DNA of 64,000 nucleotides, taken from Gibbula magus. Its lineage: Eukaryota; Mollusca; Gastropoda; Trochida; Trochidae. Location: positions 80,179,436 through 80,243,435 of the forward strand of contig OW388291.1 of the NCBI GenBank assembly GCA_936450465.1. The letters are read 5' to 3'. This document shows, in pieces, positions 8,281 through 19,900 of the stretch. The notes beneath the pieces were generated by a model. It saw nothing but the letters and a program-made list of their open reading frames with translations. It was not told the DNA's origin and made no database searches. Position 1 is the first letter of the stretch; every line of letters starts with the position of its first letter. Made by a program: the position numbers and the translations under genes.

Positions 8281-11200
8281 ATGGATGAAGAAGTTGCCAT
8301 CGGTCATGACGTCATAAAGCATGCGCAAAAGAATCCCATCAACGATTACGTAGCCGGTGCTTTAGGGGGTGAGGCATTAACTTTTAAATATAACATAATA
8401 GACTATAACTGATTCATTGCTAGCGGAGGACATATGTTCATAAGATAATTGATGTTAATTATCTTCTATCTATTCCAGGTATGTTGGGGATAATCGTCGG
8501 CCATCCATTCGATACAACAAAGGTAACAGAAAATGTTGTTACTTTCTTTAAATAACGGGGCGGGATAGCGCAGTGGTTAGCGCGTTCGGCTTCGGATCAA
8601 GAGGTCCGGGGTTCGAATCCCGCCAGGGGCACGGCAACTTTGTCTGCAGTAGAGAACTGTTCTACACGCAGTGCAGGTTCGGGTGCAGTGCTACACTGAA
8701 ATTCAGAGTAGTACCACCCATGGTTCGCTAGTTCCAGCCGCTGCTCGCAGGTTTCACCGCAGTGCATAGCCACATGGCGTTGCGGGCTTACTCCCTGCCA
8801 AAATACTAGCAGCCGCGATATAAGTGAAATTCTCTTGAAAGCGGCGTTAAACCCCAACTCACTCACTCTTTAAATAACTTTCTTTTCATCAGCAGATTAT
8901 TGATTAACACGCGCGCAGTTTCTTTAAAACGAATACGTTCACTGTCTCATAAGGACATGACTTTTACAGTGCTTCAATTTGTTCTCTACTACCAACCTGA
9001 AATATATGCTGAAATGTATGCAAAGAGAAGCTGAATATGGATATATTCTTCGATTTTTTTTTATTGATTAATAAGAACTTTCTTTAAGCAATACTTGCAC
9101 TGTCTGGTAAATACGAGGATTTTATAATGCTTCAATTTATTCCCTATTAATATAATATTATACCATATGCTGAAACTTGCAACTGATGCAAAGAGAAGCT
9201 GAATGTATATGTATTCTTGTACGTTATTGTCACTACAACGTCCTGGGTGTCACTCACACAGCTCAGACTTCCTGCCATCATGTTCAGCAGAACTTTAGAA
9301 ACCTGAAAGGTTAAGCTGTGCAATGATTTATTCCTACTATCTAGAAACATTGTTATGTTTGGGATTACACAACTGAAATAGTACACATTCTTCTTCTTTT
9401 TTTCTGGACTGACTGCGGGATTCGAACCCACACCCTCAGCCCAGATAATTCATTCATAGCTACCGATTGTTGGAACTCGTTTTTGTAACATTGTTACATT
9501 TATTCACTATCTTAGGGCATTCATTTATAATGCAGGTACAGCTACAGACTCAGTCGGCTGCTACCCAGTACAAGGGAACTGTGGACGCCTTCAGGAACAT
9601 CCGGTCCCAGGGAATGGTGCGTACCTTGGACAAGTTTCTTTATGGATTTTCAACTACTTTCTGGAATAGCGACATTATAAAGTGAAAATCAATACATAGA
9701 GTATAAGAATAATCAAACAAGCTGCGAGGAATTACGGATTATCTGTCCCGAGTTAATTATTGTGATAAACTCCGAGCTTTAGCTAGGAATTTGACATAAT
9801 AATTCACGAGGAACAGATACTTCGTAATTCCGAGCATCGAGTTGGTTATTCTGTTTCTTACCCAAGATCATCTTAATGCGTGAATATCGAAAAACAAGAC
9901 GCGAATTCACGATCTTTGATTAGACTGTATAATACAAATTGTACTCATACGCCATTCATAAACTCTCATGCGCTTATTTTTAAAAAAATATACTAAAGTA
10001 AATGTTGAATTTTATTCCCAACATGATTTACTGACAGAAAACAACTCGTTTAACTTGTAAACAATGTCGCAGAATGAGAGAACATTAGTGAAAACGTGAA
10101 CTGACAATCGCTCTGTTGGAATGCAAGATAGGAAGTGTAATTACGTCACCAAATGACTTAATGTTCATGATGTCACAAAGCCATGACGTCACGGCAGTGC
10201 CGCCGGCCTCTCTTGCATGCTGCTTCGCCTTGCAAGTTTAGTACTGCAAATACGGTCTCTGAAATATAGTTTGAACCCGATGTTCTATTTTATATGTTTT
10301 ACTGACATGTAACTTGAAATTGGTATACTCGAAATTGTCCATCTATGTGATTCAGCCTAAATAATACAGCTTTGCAATTCATGAATGGGCGTCAAATAGT
10401 TCCGTTGACCAATCAAAATGCAAGTTATATTAAGAAAAAACTGTAATTCCCATGACCATTATGAAAACTTTAATACCCGGCATATCTTTGTCCGCTTGGG
10501 TAAAAATAGTCCTTAGTTCACGCCTCACGGTAATGTTGAAGGTAGGCTCGTAATATTGATTTTCTTGCGGTGTTTTAGGAAATCAACTGCGCCATTGTAA
10601 ACATTTATCAATGTTCGTCTGTTCCAGTCGCATGGATTTTTCAGAGGAATGTCATGGCCTTTGCTATCGTATGGTGTCGTCAATTCCATTTTCTTTGGTG
10701 TCTATGGAAATACTCTAAAGATTCTTCAACGCATGCGCACAGAGCGCCAAGGGACATACTACTTAGATGTATATATAGCTGGATGTGTTGCTGGTGTTGT
10801 CCAACTGTCTGTAGCATGTCCAGTTGACCTCATCAAGGTCATCCTTCAGTCACAGATACCTCATGACGTCACATCCGGTCACAAAAGTAAGGTTGTATCT
10901 GAAATTCTCAATAGCTTAAGAACAATTCAGAAATGCTGCGAATTCTAAAAAGGGGTCTAAAAACAAGAAATGGCTTTACAAATACATTCTTATTTCCCTC
11001 ATGGTGAAGATGTATATTGACTTTCGTCGGCCATGATAAATCTTACTGATAATGTAAAGAACTAACATAATGGGGTTCGTTTTCATTAAAACGACACACC
11101 TTTTATGGGCTATATAGTGCTAGCCAAGTAAGCTAGGTGTTTATTTATATCAATAAGAATGTCATGATAACTCCTGACCTGAGGAACAGAGAAAATGAAA

Positions 11201-11761
11201 TTAATTATACCAGTTAACTTTTTCAAACATCAATTTACCGTCCGTTCCATAAGTTATTGGGTTATCTCCCTTCAATCTCTACCTTTTCTTGTAGGTGCTT
11301 TAAAACCTACAATCTACTACAAGGGGCCATGGGAGGCAACCACGGCTCTGGTGCGACAGAACGGGTTGGCAGGTTGTTACCGAGGACTCTTGGCAATGGC
11401 TTATAGGGATGTTCCTAGTTTTGGTCTCTACTGTTTCTCCTACGAATACCTCAGTGATAAGATGCATGAGTATAAACTGACAGATGAACGAGGAGTTGTT
11501 GCTAGTCTTTTTGCAGGAGGGGTGGCAGGAACGGTCACGTGGTTTTCCATCATGCCCTTTGACGTCATGAAAAGTCGGATTCAGGCGGATGTATCCGGAC
11601 AATACAAGAACATGATGGACTGTTGTGTTCAGACAGTGCGAGGTGAAGGAATCAAGGCTCTGTATAAAGGAACTGTCGTCACTTGTGCCAGAGCTTTTCC
11701 CGTGAATGCAGCTACATTCATGTTGTATTCACAGATATTAAAATATTTAAATACGTCATGA
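8281..11761 (+). CDS. SLC25A45-like: Mitochondrial solute carrier, SLC25A45/47/48 type
   Basis: Five exons are read from splice sites: 8281-8368, 8479-8522, 9536-9616, 10628-10886 and 11295-11761. All introns start GT and end AG, and the phases agree. The product is 312 residues, the normal size for an SLC25 carrier of six membrane helices in the inner mitochondrial membrane. The three signature repeats are present: HPFDTTK (38-44), CPVDLIK (135-141) and MPFDVMK (244-250), each followed by a [VS]xxLQ/IQ-like segment. GMSWPLLSYGVVNS and ARAFPVNAATF are typical of the SLC25A45/47/48 branch. Known relatives move cationic or methylated amino compounds such as choline; the substrate here is unknown. 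The first exon and start are inferred from frame and length. ATTAAA at 11850 is a possible polyadenylation signal. Introns 2 and 3 carry a SINE and a foldback repeat. Confidence 0.92.
8557..8866 (+). mobile_element. tRNA-derived SINE in intron 2 of the carrier gene
   Basis: The head resembles a tRNA. It has an A-box-like GATAGCGCAGTGG, an anticodon-loop-like CTTCGGA (Arg-TCG-like), and the B box GGTTCGAATCC. A 200-bp body and a tail of CAACTCACTCAC follow. It is flanked by a perfect 12-bp duplication, TCTTTAAATAAC, at 8545-8556 and 8867-8878. The tail GGCGTTAAACCCCAACTCACTC resembles SINEs common in molluscs. It is co-oriented with the host gene. Confidence 0.9.
9405..9460 (-). repeat. Possible SINE fragment with a tRNA B box
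   Basis: On the - strand the stretch contains GTGGGTTCGAATCCCGC, a perfect RNA polymerase III B box with its stem. The rest of a tRNA cannot be folded convincingly, so this is probably a truncated tRNA-derived SINE in intron 2 and not a tRNA gene. Confidence 0.4.
9706..9852. repeat. Foldback hairpin element in intron 3
   Basis: The sequence is an almost continuous imperfect palindrome centred near 9779. GGAATTACGGATTATCTG pairs with CAGATACTTCGTAATTCC, and GAGTTAATTATTGTGATAAA pairs with the segment around TGACATAATAATTCACGAG. Each arm is about 70 bp with almost no loop. It has the look of a MITE or foldback repeat; no clear target duplication was found. Confidence 0.75.
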
Positions 11762-11864
11762 ACATATGCAGTTTGTTATTTTTAGCGTTTTTAATTTATC
11801 ATATGTGTATTGGTAACTGAAGAAAAATAATTAGTTACATCTTAAGACCATTAAATTGCAATTG

Positions 11865-12046
11865 TTTATTAAACGTAATTATTTATACTTACCTGTTGAC
11901 TAGACCTACTATGTCTTGCCTCCTCAGGCAGAGTGCTAATCCAATCTTAACACAGACTTAACTAAAGAGCAGGGATGGTAAAACCCTACTCAAGGGCAAT
12001 GCCTCGGTGGTCTTGTGGTGCCACTCCCATGATCCCTCACTCTCTA
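11865..12046 (-). repeat. DIRS-like 3' inverted terminal repeat
   Basis: CTGTTGACTAGACCTACTAT followed by GTCTTGCCTCC and, further in, CTCGGTGGTCTTGTG and CCATGATCCCTCACTCTC. The same landmarks occur in inverse at 15722-15899, with moderate divergence. Confidence 0.85.
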
Positions 12047-12095
12047 AATAGGCCCAAATGCAGACAAATACAGGGAGGTTGGGCGGGACTAGAGC

Positions 12096-12172
12096 GTAAG
12101 TATAAATAACTATGTTTAATAAAAAACGTACCATTATTTAAATACCTATCTTTTGACTTGACCTACTGTGTC
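12096..12172. repeat. Internal complementary region of the DIRS-like element
   Basis: The first half, GTAAGTATAAATAACTATGT and following TTAATAAA, is the reverse complement of the extreme left end (11865-11891). The second half, CATTATTTAAATACCTATCT then TTTGACTTGACCTACTGTGT, is a copy of the extreme right end in inverse (15899-15850). A joint of the two outer ends placed just inside one terminal repeat is the defining layout of DIRS1-type elements, where it is thought to template circle formation. Confidence 0.8.
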
Positions 12173-12874
12173 TAGAATCCCACTGAACAGAGGCGGGTCA
12201 GTGTATACAGGGGAGAGACCAGACGAGACGAGAGACTAGCCCTGAGTGTAAGCTAACCTACGACAAGGTAAAGCCCGGGAGACACTATCTCCACCGGCTA
12301 ACCGGATTGAAGAGACAACACAGCCACTCATGCTTCGAGATAACACACACCCCCAGACCCCAACGGGGTCCACCCCCTAAGAGGACTGTCACCTCAAGGG
12401 TCTGGAGGGATACACAACCTTCGCCTGAGCGAAGGACTGCGGATCCAGTTTTAATAAACCTCAAAATCTGCCGTAGAGACACCTGGCAAGTAATGGTTGG
12501 CGACTACTATCCACCATGACATCCAAGGCAGCAAGGCTAAGCCATCGTGACAGAGACTGATCGGATCTCATGAGGGTAGGAGTGAGACGGAGGAACATGC
12601 CAAGTGTTCGTTGTCCAACTCTTAGGAGCTCTACGGGGGAGAGACAAGGCGAGAGACTAGCTCTGAGTGCAAGCTAACCTATGAACCTTCCAACACCCTA
12701 AAGGTGTAACAGAAACAACAAAACACAAAACAACAAGAGAAAGAGGCAAGAAAGCCGATGTCTGCCATCTCCCAGGTTGCCAGAACGTTTGATGTACACC
12801 CTCAAAGCTCCAACCAAACATAGGGAGATCTAGCTCTCAGACCCAGCGTTGGAAAGGAGCCAGTACGTTCTGTC

Positions 12875-13509
12875 TTAACAGCTTAACCAAGCAGAGCCAA
12901 ACACAAAACGAAGAAAGCCTGTCTGCAGCCCTTGGGTCTCAGAGACCCGGTCTGCAGAAGCCACGGTCACCAAAAGATGACCCTGCTGGTGAGCTGGTGA
13001 GAGCAGTTCGTACCTCTCGAACTGGAGGTGGTTGAGTACCACAGCTAGGTCCCATTCGGGGCAGAACTTACGCCTCCTGTCCACGGTGCAGAACATATTA
13101 ACGATGACCTTGAGGGCTGACATGTCCACTCCTGGTGACCTCCTCCTGAGAACATAAAGAAAGGACGACAGATTGGTGTTGATGGACGACGCCTTGCGGG
13201 AAGGTGATTTCAGTCGGAACGAACCCACACTGGCCACAAAATGCGAAACCCTACCACTTTTCATAAAGCTTCCTAGTGGTCTCCCTACAAGAAGAGGCAA
13301 AGCACAGGTGATACACTGGGAAAAGTCACTCTTCATTAGGCCCTTCTAAAACGAGCCAAGCGTGAACACCTTGGGTTTTTCATGTAACCAGGCTCCCGAA
13401 GTCAGAGTCGCCCGGGGTGCCACGGACCATGGCCGACTTATACAGCTGAAAAGGACGCAAGTATGCGGTTGGTCCCTATCTCGGGCTGCCATTTGTGGGG
13501 CGGAAGAGC
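12875..13509 (-). pseudogene. DIRS-like tyrosine recombinase remnant
   Basis: The open frame 13336-12875 (- strand) encodes SPSRKASSINTNLSSFLYVL, then CPEWDLAVVLNHLQFERYELL, then ASADRVSETQGLQ. This matches the N-terminal core of DIRS/Ngaro/Crypton recombinases, in which a P.WDL..VL..L...FE.L segment precedes an A...RVSE.. motif containing the first catalytic Arg. The C-terminal catalytic H-x-x-R and Tyr are not found, so it is truncated. The upstream part runs to the MITE insertion at 13510. Confidence 0.65.
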
Positions 13510-14056
13510 TTAAGGATGTCCGCTCCTTCCGGTTTAACTTCAAAAATGAAATATGATTAAGTAAAGATTTTTTCTCAACTTTACTTACTTCATGATATTC
13601 TACATCATCTACATACTTTTTAAAAATATAAGAAATAAAGAAAAAGTGACTTTAGAACCTCTAAAAAGTGCTTGAACAGCCAAAATGACCTAAATATGAC
13701 TAAAAAAGGGGGTTTTCGGGTACATTTTGTGTCAAAGCTAAAAAAAAACCCACACTACCATATTTATTTTTTCATTGATTTCGGTAGGGTAAAATGAACT
13801 TTGTAACATATCAAAAAAGGAAAAAAAGTTTAATTCTAGAAATGTAGTATTTTCAAGTTTTTAGCAGTTTTTTTCTCATTTTCCCATAGACTCCCATGTT
13901 AAAATTGTACTTCTTACAGGCGTCATATCTCGAAAAAAAAACACACTACCCCCTATTTTTTAATGCTGATTTTCCAATCATATACTTTGATCTTTTAAAA
14001 AATGTAAGTTAGAAAAAAAGTTTAATTCTATAAATTTGAGGAGCGGACATCCTTAA
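13510..14056. mobile_element. TTAA-flanked MITE nested in the DIRS-like element
   Basis: The body 13514-14052 (539 bp) has 14-bp terminal inverted repeats beginning GGATGTCCGCTCCT, with TTAA at both sides (13510-13513 and 14053-14056). TTAA duplications are typical of piggyBac-type elements; a TA duplication with longer repeats is an alternative reading. The interior is AT-rich with no open frame, so it is non-autonomous. Removing it and one TTAA restores continuous flanking DIRS-like sequence. Confidence 0.85.
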
Positions 14057-14218
14057 GCGTCCATTCCCTCCCACTTTAACGAGACCACATCAAAGCCCAT
14101 CGCTAGAGGGCCCTTGTGAGACAGAGATCGGCAAGGTGAAAGGTTGTGTCAAGACGCAAAAAAAGCCCAGGAGGGAGTCGCGAACTAGAGAACATTTGCA
14201 GATTTAGTTGCCACTCCT

Positions 14219-14575
14219 TTAGAAGAGGGGCATCGGGACGAGACGATCATCTGCCAAAATAATCTCTGTGCTCGGAAGGTGGACTCCACAATTGTCCAGG
14301 TCCCCGTCATCCGCCATCTCGACGAGTTGGTACGAGACTTGCAGGAGAGACCTGAGGCTGATCACTGCTTGTTGATCAACCAGGCAGCAGTTGTCAGACC
14401 GGACTAGCAGTCGCTTGCTTTGTAAACGGACCTGATCATGCTGAACTGGGAGGCGGAACACATCAAGGACGCTGGTGAGCATGCCCCTCTCTGATTGGGC
14501 CCAAATCCCCGCTACCGGTTCATGACCGAGATGAGCACCTCACCCCTGAGTGGAGGCGTCTATGAACAGGTGAGC
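14219..14575 (-). pseudogene. DIRS-like RNase H remnant
   Basis: On the - strand the frame reads LFIDASTQG, a stop where Trp is usual, then GAHLGHEPVAGIWAQSERG, MLTSVLDVFRLPV and LLVRSDNCCLVD. Family members read D.S..GWGA.L......G.W......HIN.LE......V..DN...V. The first catalytic Asp of FIDAS and the later SDN motif are visible. It is a degraded RNase H domain just upstream of the recombinase, as in DIRS elements. Confidence 0.75.
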
Positions 14576-15721
14576 CAAAGGGGGAAAATTGCGAGAGGGC
14601 CCCGGCAAGGACGCTCACGTCCACCTGCCCCCAAGCTAGGAAGTGTTGAAGATCTGGTTTAGAACTATGCCGAGTCAACAACGATTCTCCCTGAAGAGTG
14701 ATTAAGGTAAACCTGTAACGGGTGGAGTAAAAAATACCTGCAGGTTAGGCCCTAAGCCAACATAAGCACCCCAAGCACCTTCTGCCACTGACGTAGGGAG
14801 AGCGACATAACGAGGGCTCAATCCAGCTGCACTGGAACGAGGTAAGAGTGATAGAAAACCTTCAAGTCATGGATGAGCCACCATCCTTCCGAATTGCTTC
14901 CCGGTAACAGCAGAGCGAGCGGAGGTGGATGACCACGGGTCACATCCTTAGCTTCCCCTTCGAACTGATACGCCGCTTCCTTTGAAAGCCCTTCTTGGCA
15001 TTATTAGGCATAGACGGACCCAGTCGAGTACCAACAAGAATCCAGGGCAACTGGAGACAGCGCTTGTCCGATACCGCCAGGTGCGGAAGCAGACGGCCGG
15101 GAGTAGCGTTAGTTACCACCTGCTCCATATCCTCAGCGGCAACCAAAAGGTGCCGAGCGAGACAAGTGGAAGAGGATTCTTGAAGGCCATAGAAGAAGCA
15201 CTCCTGGCGACCGACGGACGAATTCCTGATACCCGAAAATGGTTGAACCTCCCAAAATAAACTCTAATAGCGGGGGAAACGCGTGACTTGCCGTGTAGGG
15301 CTGTGAGGTGGATGCATACAACAAACCAGACACGAAGCCACCCTTCGAAGACTGATGCGAGGGGTATAGGATGGTGTCAGGCCTCAGAGCTGAGGTGAAA
15401 ACCGTCCGATAGTGAACGATGAAACTATCGAAAGTCAAAGCTAATCACCAGCGGTGTACCAACCAACAGGCCCGACGAGAAAGGGTCAGTTAACCCAGGC
15501 TGCACGTGCAAAAAGGCGACAGAGCGAGCAGGGTAGGCAAAACCTAGCACATGTCGCCTAGCCACTCAACACAATAAACAGTCTAGCTTGGGTAAAATGC
15601 TCAGAAAAACAAGAGAGATAGCTGACGATAATCTCTGTTTTTATAATCCAACACTAAGGCTAAGAATAGCTAAAAACCCAAAAGTCGAGAGCAATACAAA
15701 CACGACTGAATAGCTCAGAAA

Positions 15722-15899
15722 CTGAGAGGAGAGTGAGGGATCATGGGAATGACATCACAAGACCACCGAGTGACTGTCCTTGAATAGGGGTTCTACCATC
15801 TCTTTTAACTTTCGACTGTGTTCAGGTTAGATTAGCACCCTGCCTGTGGAGGCAAGACATAGTAGGTCTAGTCAACAGATAGGTATTAAAATAATGCAC
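15722..15899 (-). repeat. DIRS-like 5' inverted terminal repeat
   Basis: Inverse of 11865-12046. Shared blocks include GAGAGTGAGGGATCATGGGA, CACAAGACCACCGAG and GGAGGCAAGACATAGTAGGT followed by CTAGTCAACAG. The outermost ATTAAAATAATGCAC matches the internal complementary region. Confidence 0.85.
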
Positions 15900-16967
15900 T
15901 CAATTACAGTCGAAATTCTATAAAGAAGTTACCATATGCATGTTGATCTCGTCTTCCTGTAGCAACACGTTTTTTTACCGTGAATATGTACTGCTACAAA
16001 TACATTTATTTATGTGGTATAAACAACACTATTTATGACTATTATTCTCAACACAATTCAATTGAATTACACTTTTGACGCCATCCCATTGCTTTCTTGT
16101 TCGACTTTTGTATTCCCTCAAGACATGTTTAGCATGGAACTTAATTTACCCATAGGAACTCGATATCGGAATTAAAACGTAGATAAAATGTAGGTAACAG
16201 AGTAAAGGAGCAAGGGCAGCCATATTGCCGATCTAAGGGTCCATTCAACATTAGGGCTACAGTTACGCTAAGAATTGGTGACATTAACAAATGAACACAC
16301 GTACCTCTTCACTTCATCCCTCATTTTCTCCTAACAGAGGTTTCTCAACTCGAAGCTTCCAACTTCATCATGTTGATTCAACGACTGAATGTTGCTAAAA
16401 TGTTACTTGAACAAAACCTAACAATGTCTATAATTTCCGAGGAGAATGTATATACCTTGTTTATGTCGACAAAAGAAGACTAATATATATCCACGCCTAT
16501 ACAACGGCATTCTCTTTCCACAGTGGTTACTCAGTTTTTCTATCCTCTGGGCTCTGTTGCTTATGGAAAATTGTCCCCTGACTGTGAAAGTTTGCAATAC
16601 TGGTAACGCCCTTGTATTTATCCAACCAACTTGACTTGTTAGAGATCGCATAGATGAAGCAACTCGGACGTCTCGACAGTCGATTATTGCACAACTAACT
16701 TTTGATGCAACTACTTCTAGCCAAGAAAATGCTACATATGCATCAGAGGTTAGGATAGAAGAATTGAGGGGAGTAAACTCTGTGGGAAGAGAATGGTACT
16801 GACATACTTTAGTAACTCGAATGAATTGAGTTTGGAATACAACACAAACGAAAAATACATTTCAATCGTTTTAATACAATTAAACAGAATAGTAGTCTCG
16901 ATTTATGTAAAAGTTTAGTATATGGTTACAACATTTCGTGACATCACGGATGACTGGGGCTCAGTAT
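15900..16967. other. Intergenic, downstream of the cellulase gene
   Basis: No coding region recognised. TTTAAT at 16870-16875 gives ATTAAA on the - strand, about 95 bp past the cellulase stop, and is a possible polyadenylation signal for that gene. Confidence 0.5.
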
Positions 16968-19900
16968 CTATTTGCCACACTCGCAGGTGTGCCACATCTG
17001 ATTGGTGGGCGTGTTGGAACCATGGCAGCTCGTCCACTCCCACGTCACTTCCGGGTTGTCCCATCCCAGTCTGCTGACCTGCTTGCTGTGGTCCTCAAGG
17101 TCAAAGTGAACCTCATATCCATGCGTGTTGCCGTGGCCAGTTCCGGGGCCACCCGACTGTGCACACCAGGCCATATTTGGACTTACCGCTGGGCAGTCAT
17201 TGGTTATCATGAACACGTGACTCTGTCCTGCATCTGCGTGCTTCCCATTCCCTGGCACGAATCCCCCTGGAGATGAAATAGTGTACAATGCAATTGGTTG
17301 TTCAAAGATTGGTTGAATCGTAGTGATATAAATAGTTTCTGTATGATGCTGTTATATCGTAATCTGCTCTCTTATTTGTTCAAATGGACAACTGGACCAA
17401 TCATTCATTTACCGAACATCAGTCTTCACTGTTCCATAATGTGACTTGTGTAAAAGGGATTTTAGAATTAGCAGCTTAATATTCGGTTTAGCTCTTCGTG
17501 TGATATGTCAGTCGCCATTTGCAACCAAACAGAAGGGAAACAACTCTCGTTCGTGAGATAGACTCGCCCACAATCATAATTACACGAAAGCGACAGGAAG
17601 TGAGTTCGAATGTTAAATATTGTTCATTTGAAAAATGTATTTCAAAATGTATTCAAACATTGAAAATGAAGATCATGCCTAAATAACAATTATTTTAACT
17701 GAAAGCATCATTTAGGAATGGTTGTCTTATCAGACCGTACTACCCCTATCTGCAGTAGTTTGAATGAATTAATTGGTGACTTTGGCTAAATTTTAGTTAT
17801 GATATCTTTGTTTAATGAAGACAGGGGTAAGAAATGAAATTTCTACCGACATATGACCCCTACCATGCTTAAATTGTTGTAAATGTTGTAAATTTTCACC
17901 TAGAATATGTCTTATATGTCGATGAACAGTTGTGTATCATCAAAAGTAATTTTTGAAAAGCTGTAAAATTTAAAATTTCATTTTTTTTAAATTAAAAAAT
18001 GTTAGAAGTTTTATTTGACTGCTGACTAAACACCCTTACTTATCAGTTTTAGATTATGACATCGAAAACTTATACATACATATGATAAAATCAACAGAAG
18101 TGAGTACTTCCTTTTGCCTAGCAGTTTACAATGCTTATTCTTGACCATCGCAAAACACATATACACTCTCATGATAATCTCTATATACCCATAAGCCACA
18201 CGCCAAATTTGGTTATCATAGCCTTGACAGTTTCTTGGGAAAACTGTCCTATTTGATATCATGAACACTCGCATACAAGACGGAACAAGGACAAACACTC
18301 CTGAAAAACTGAAGTGAACGCTTCTTATTTTCGAATATCAAAGGTATTGATATCCTTAAGCCACGCACAAAAGTTTGCGATCCTATATTTCGATATAACT
18401 CTGATGGGTTGTACGGTCCGATTTCACTCTCATGAGAAGAACGATCAGAATGTCCTCAGGGGTAGTACGGTCCGATATCCTAGCCATTTCTGTAGCGGTA
18501 TCACTCATGCCAAGGTATCTTCCATTAACATGACAGTCTTATCAATATCCCAGGTCTTCATCTCAAAAGCATCGATTCTATTATCAATATCCCAGGTCTT
18601 CATCTCAAAAGCATCGATTCTATTATCAATATCCCAGCTCTTCATCTCAATAGCATCGATTCCATTATCAATATCTCAGCTCTTCATCTCAATAGCATCG
18701 ATTCCCTTATCAATATCCCAGCTCTTCATCTCAATAGCATCGATTCCCTTATCAATATCTCAGCTCCTCATCTCAATAGCATCGATTCCCTTATCAATAT
18801 CTCAGCTCTTCATCTCAATAGCATCGATTCCCTTATCAATATCCCAGCTTTTTATCTCAATAGCATCGATTCCCTTATCAATATCCTAGCTCTTCATCTC
18901 AATAGCATCGATTCCCTTATCACTATTCCATCTCTTTATCTCAATAGCATCGATTCCCTTATCAATATCCCAGCTCTTCATCTCAATAGCATCGATTCCC
19001 TTATCACTATTCCAGCTCTTCATCTCAATAGCATCGATTCCCTTATCACTATTCCAGCTCTTTATCTCAATAGCATCGATTCCCTTATCAATATCTCAGC
19101 TCTTCATCTCAATAGCATCGATTCCCTTATCACTATTCCAGCTCTTCATCTCAATAGCATCGATTCCCTTATCAATATCCTAGCTCTTCATCTCAAAAGC
19201 ATCGATTCCCTTATCAATATCCCAGCTCTTCATCTCAATAGCATCGATTGCCTTATCAATATCTCAGCTCTTCATCTCAATAGCATCGATTGCCTTATCA
19301 ATATCTCAGCTCTTCATCTCAATAGCATCGATTCCCTTATCAATATCCCAGCTCTTCATCTCAATAGCATCGATTCCCTTATCAATATCTCAGCTCTTCA
19401 TCTCAATAGCATCGATTCCCTTATCAATATCTCAGCTCTTCATCTCAATAGCATCGATTCCCTTATCAACATCCCAGCTTTTTATCTCAATAGCATCGAT
19501 TCCCTTATCAATATCCTAGCTCTTCATCTCAATAGCATCGATTCCCTTATCACTATTCCAGCTCTTTATCTCAATAGCATCGATTCCCTTATCAATATCC
19601 CAGCTCTTCATCTCAATAGCATCGATTCCCTTATCACTATTCCAGCTCTTCATCTCAATAGCATCGATTCCCTTATCACTATTCCAGCTCTTTATCTCAA
19701 TAGCATCGATTCCCTTATCAATAGCTCAGCTCTTCATCTCAATAGCATCGATTCCCTTATCACTATTCCAGCTCTTCATCTCAATAGCATCGATTCCCTT
19801 ATAAATATCCTAGCTCTTCATCTCAATAGCATCGATTCCCTTATCACTATTCCAGCTCCTTATCTCAATAGCATCGATTGCCTTATCAATATCCCAGCTC

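Larger units (their letters stand above)
11865..15899 (-). mobile_element. DIRS1-like tyrosine-recombinase retrotransposon, decayed
   Basis: Inverted terminal repeats of about 180 bp lie at 11865-12046 and 15722-15899. An internal complementary region at 12096-12172 sits beside the 3' repeat. Between them, on the - strand, are an RNase H remnant (14575-14219) and a tyrosine-recombinase remnant (about 13509-12875), in the DIRS order. Coding parts carry stops and shifts. I could not recognise gag or a clear RT in 14700-15700, so these are missing or too decayed. The element lies about 100 bp downstream of the carrier gene stop. A MITE is nested inside it. Confidence 0.82.

Noticed and set aside
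8557..8630. Functional tRNA-Arg gene
   Set aside because: It has A- and B-box-like sequence, but the stems are imperfect and it is fused to a SINE body with a tail and target duplication.
11300..11602. 100-codon open frame on the - strand
   Set aside because: Shadow of the last exon of the mitochondrial carrier.
14940..15438. Several overlapping open frames of 62-101 codons
   Set aside because: They lie in the decayed 5' part of the DIRS-like element. I searched them for RT motifs and found none convincing.
16938..17276. 112-codon open frame on the + strand
   Set aside because: Shadow of cellulase exon 3, which is coded on the opposite strand.
18314..18889. 191-codon open frame with 14-residue repeats
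   Set aside because: It is the 42-bp minisatellite read through, lies in an intron on the opposite strand of the cellulase gene, and is broken by TAG-containing units further on.
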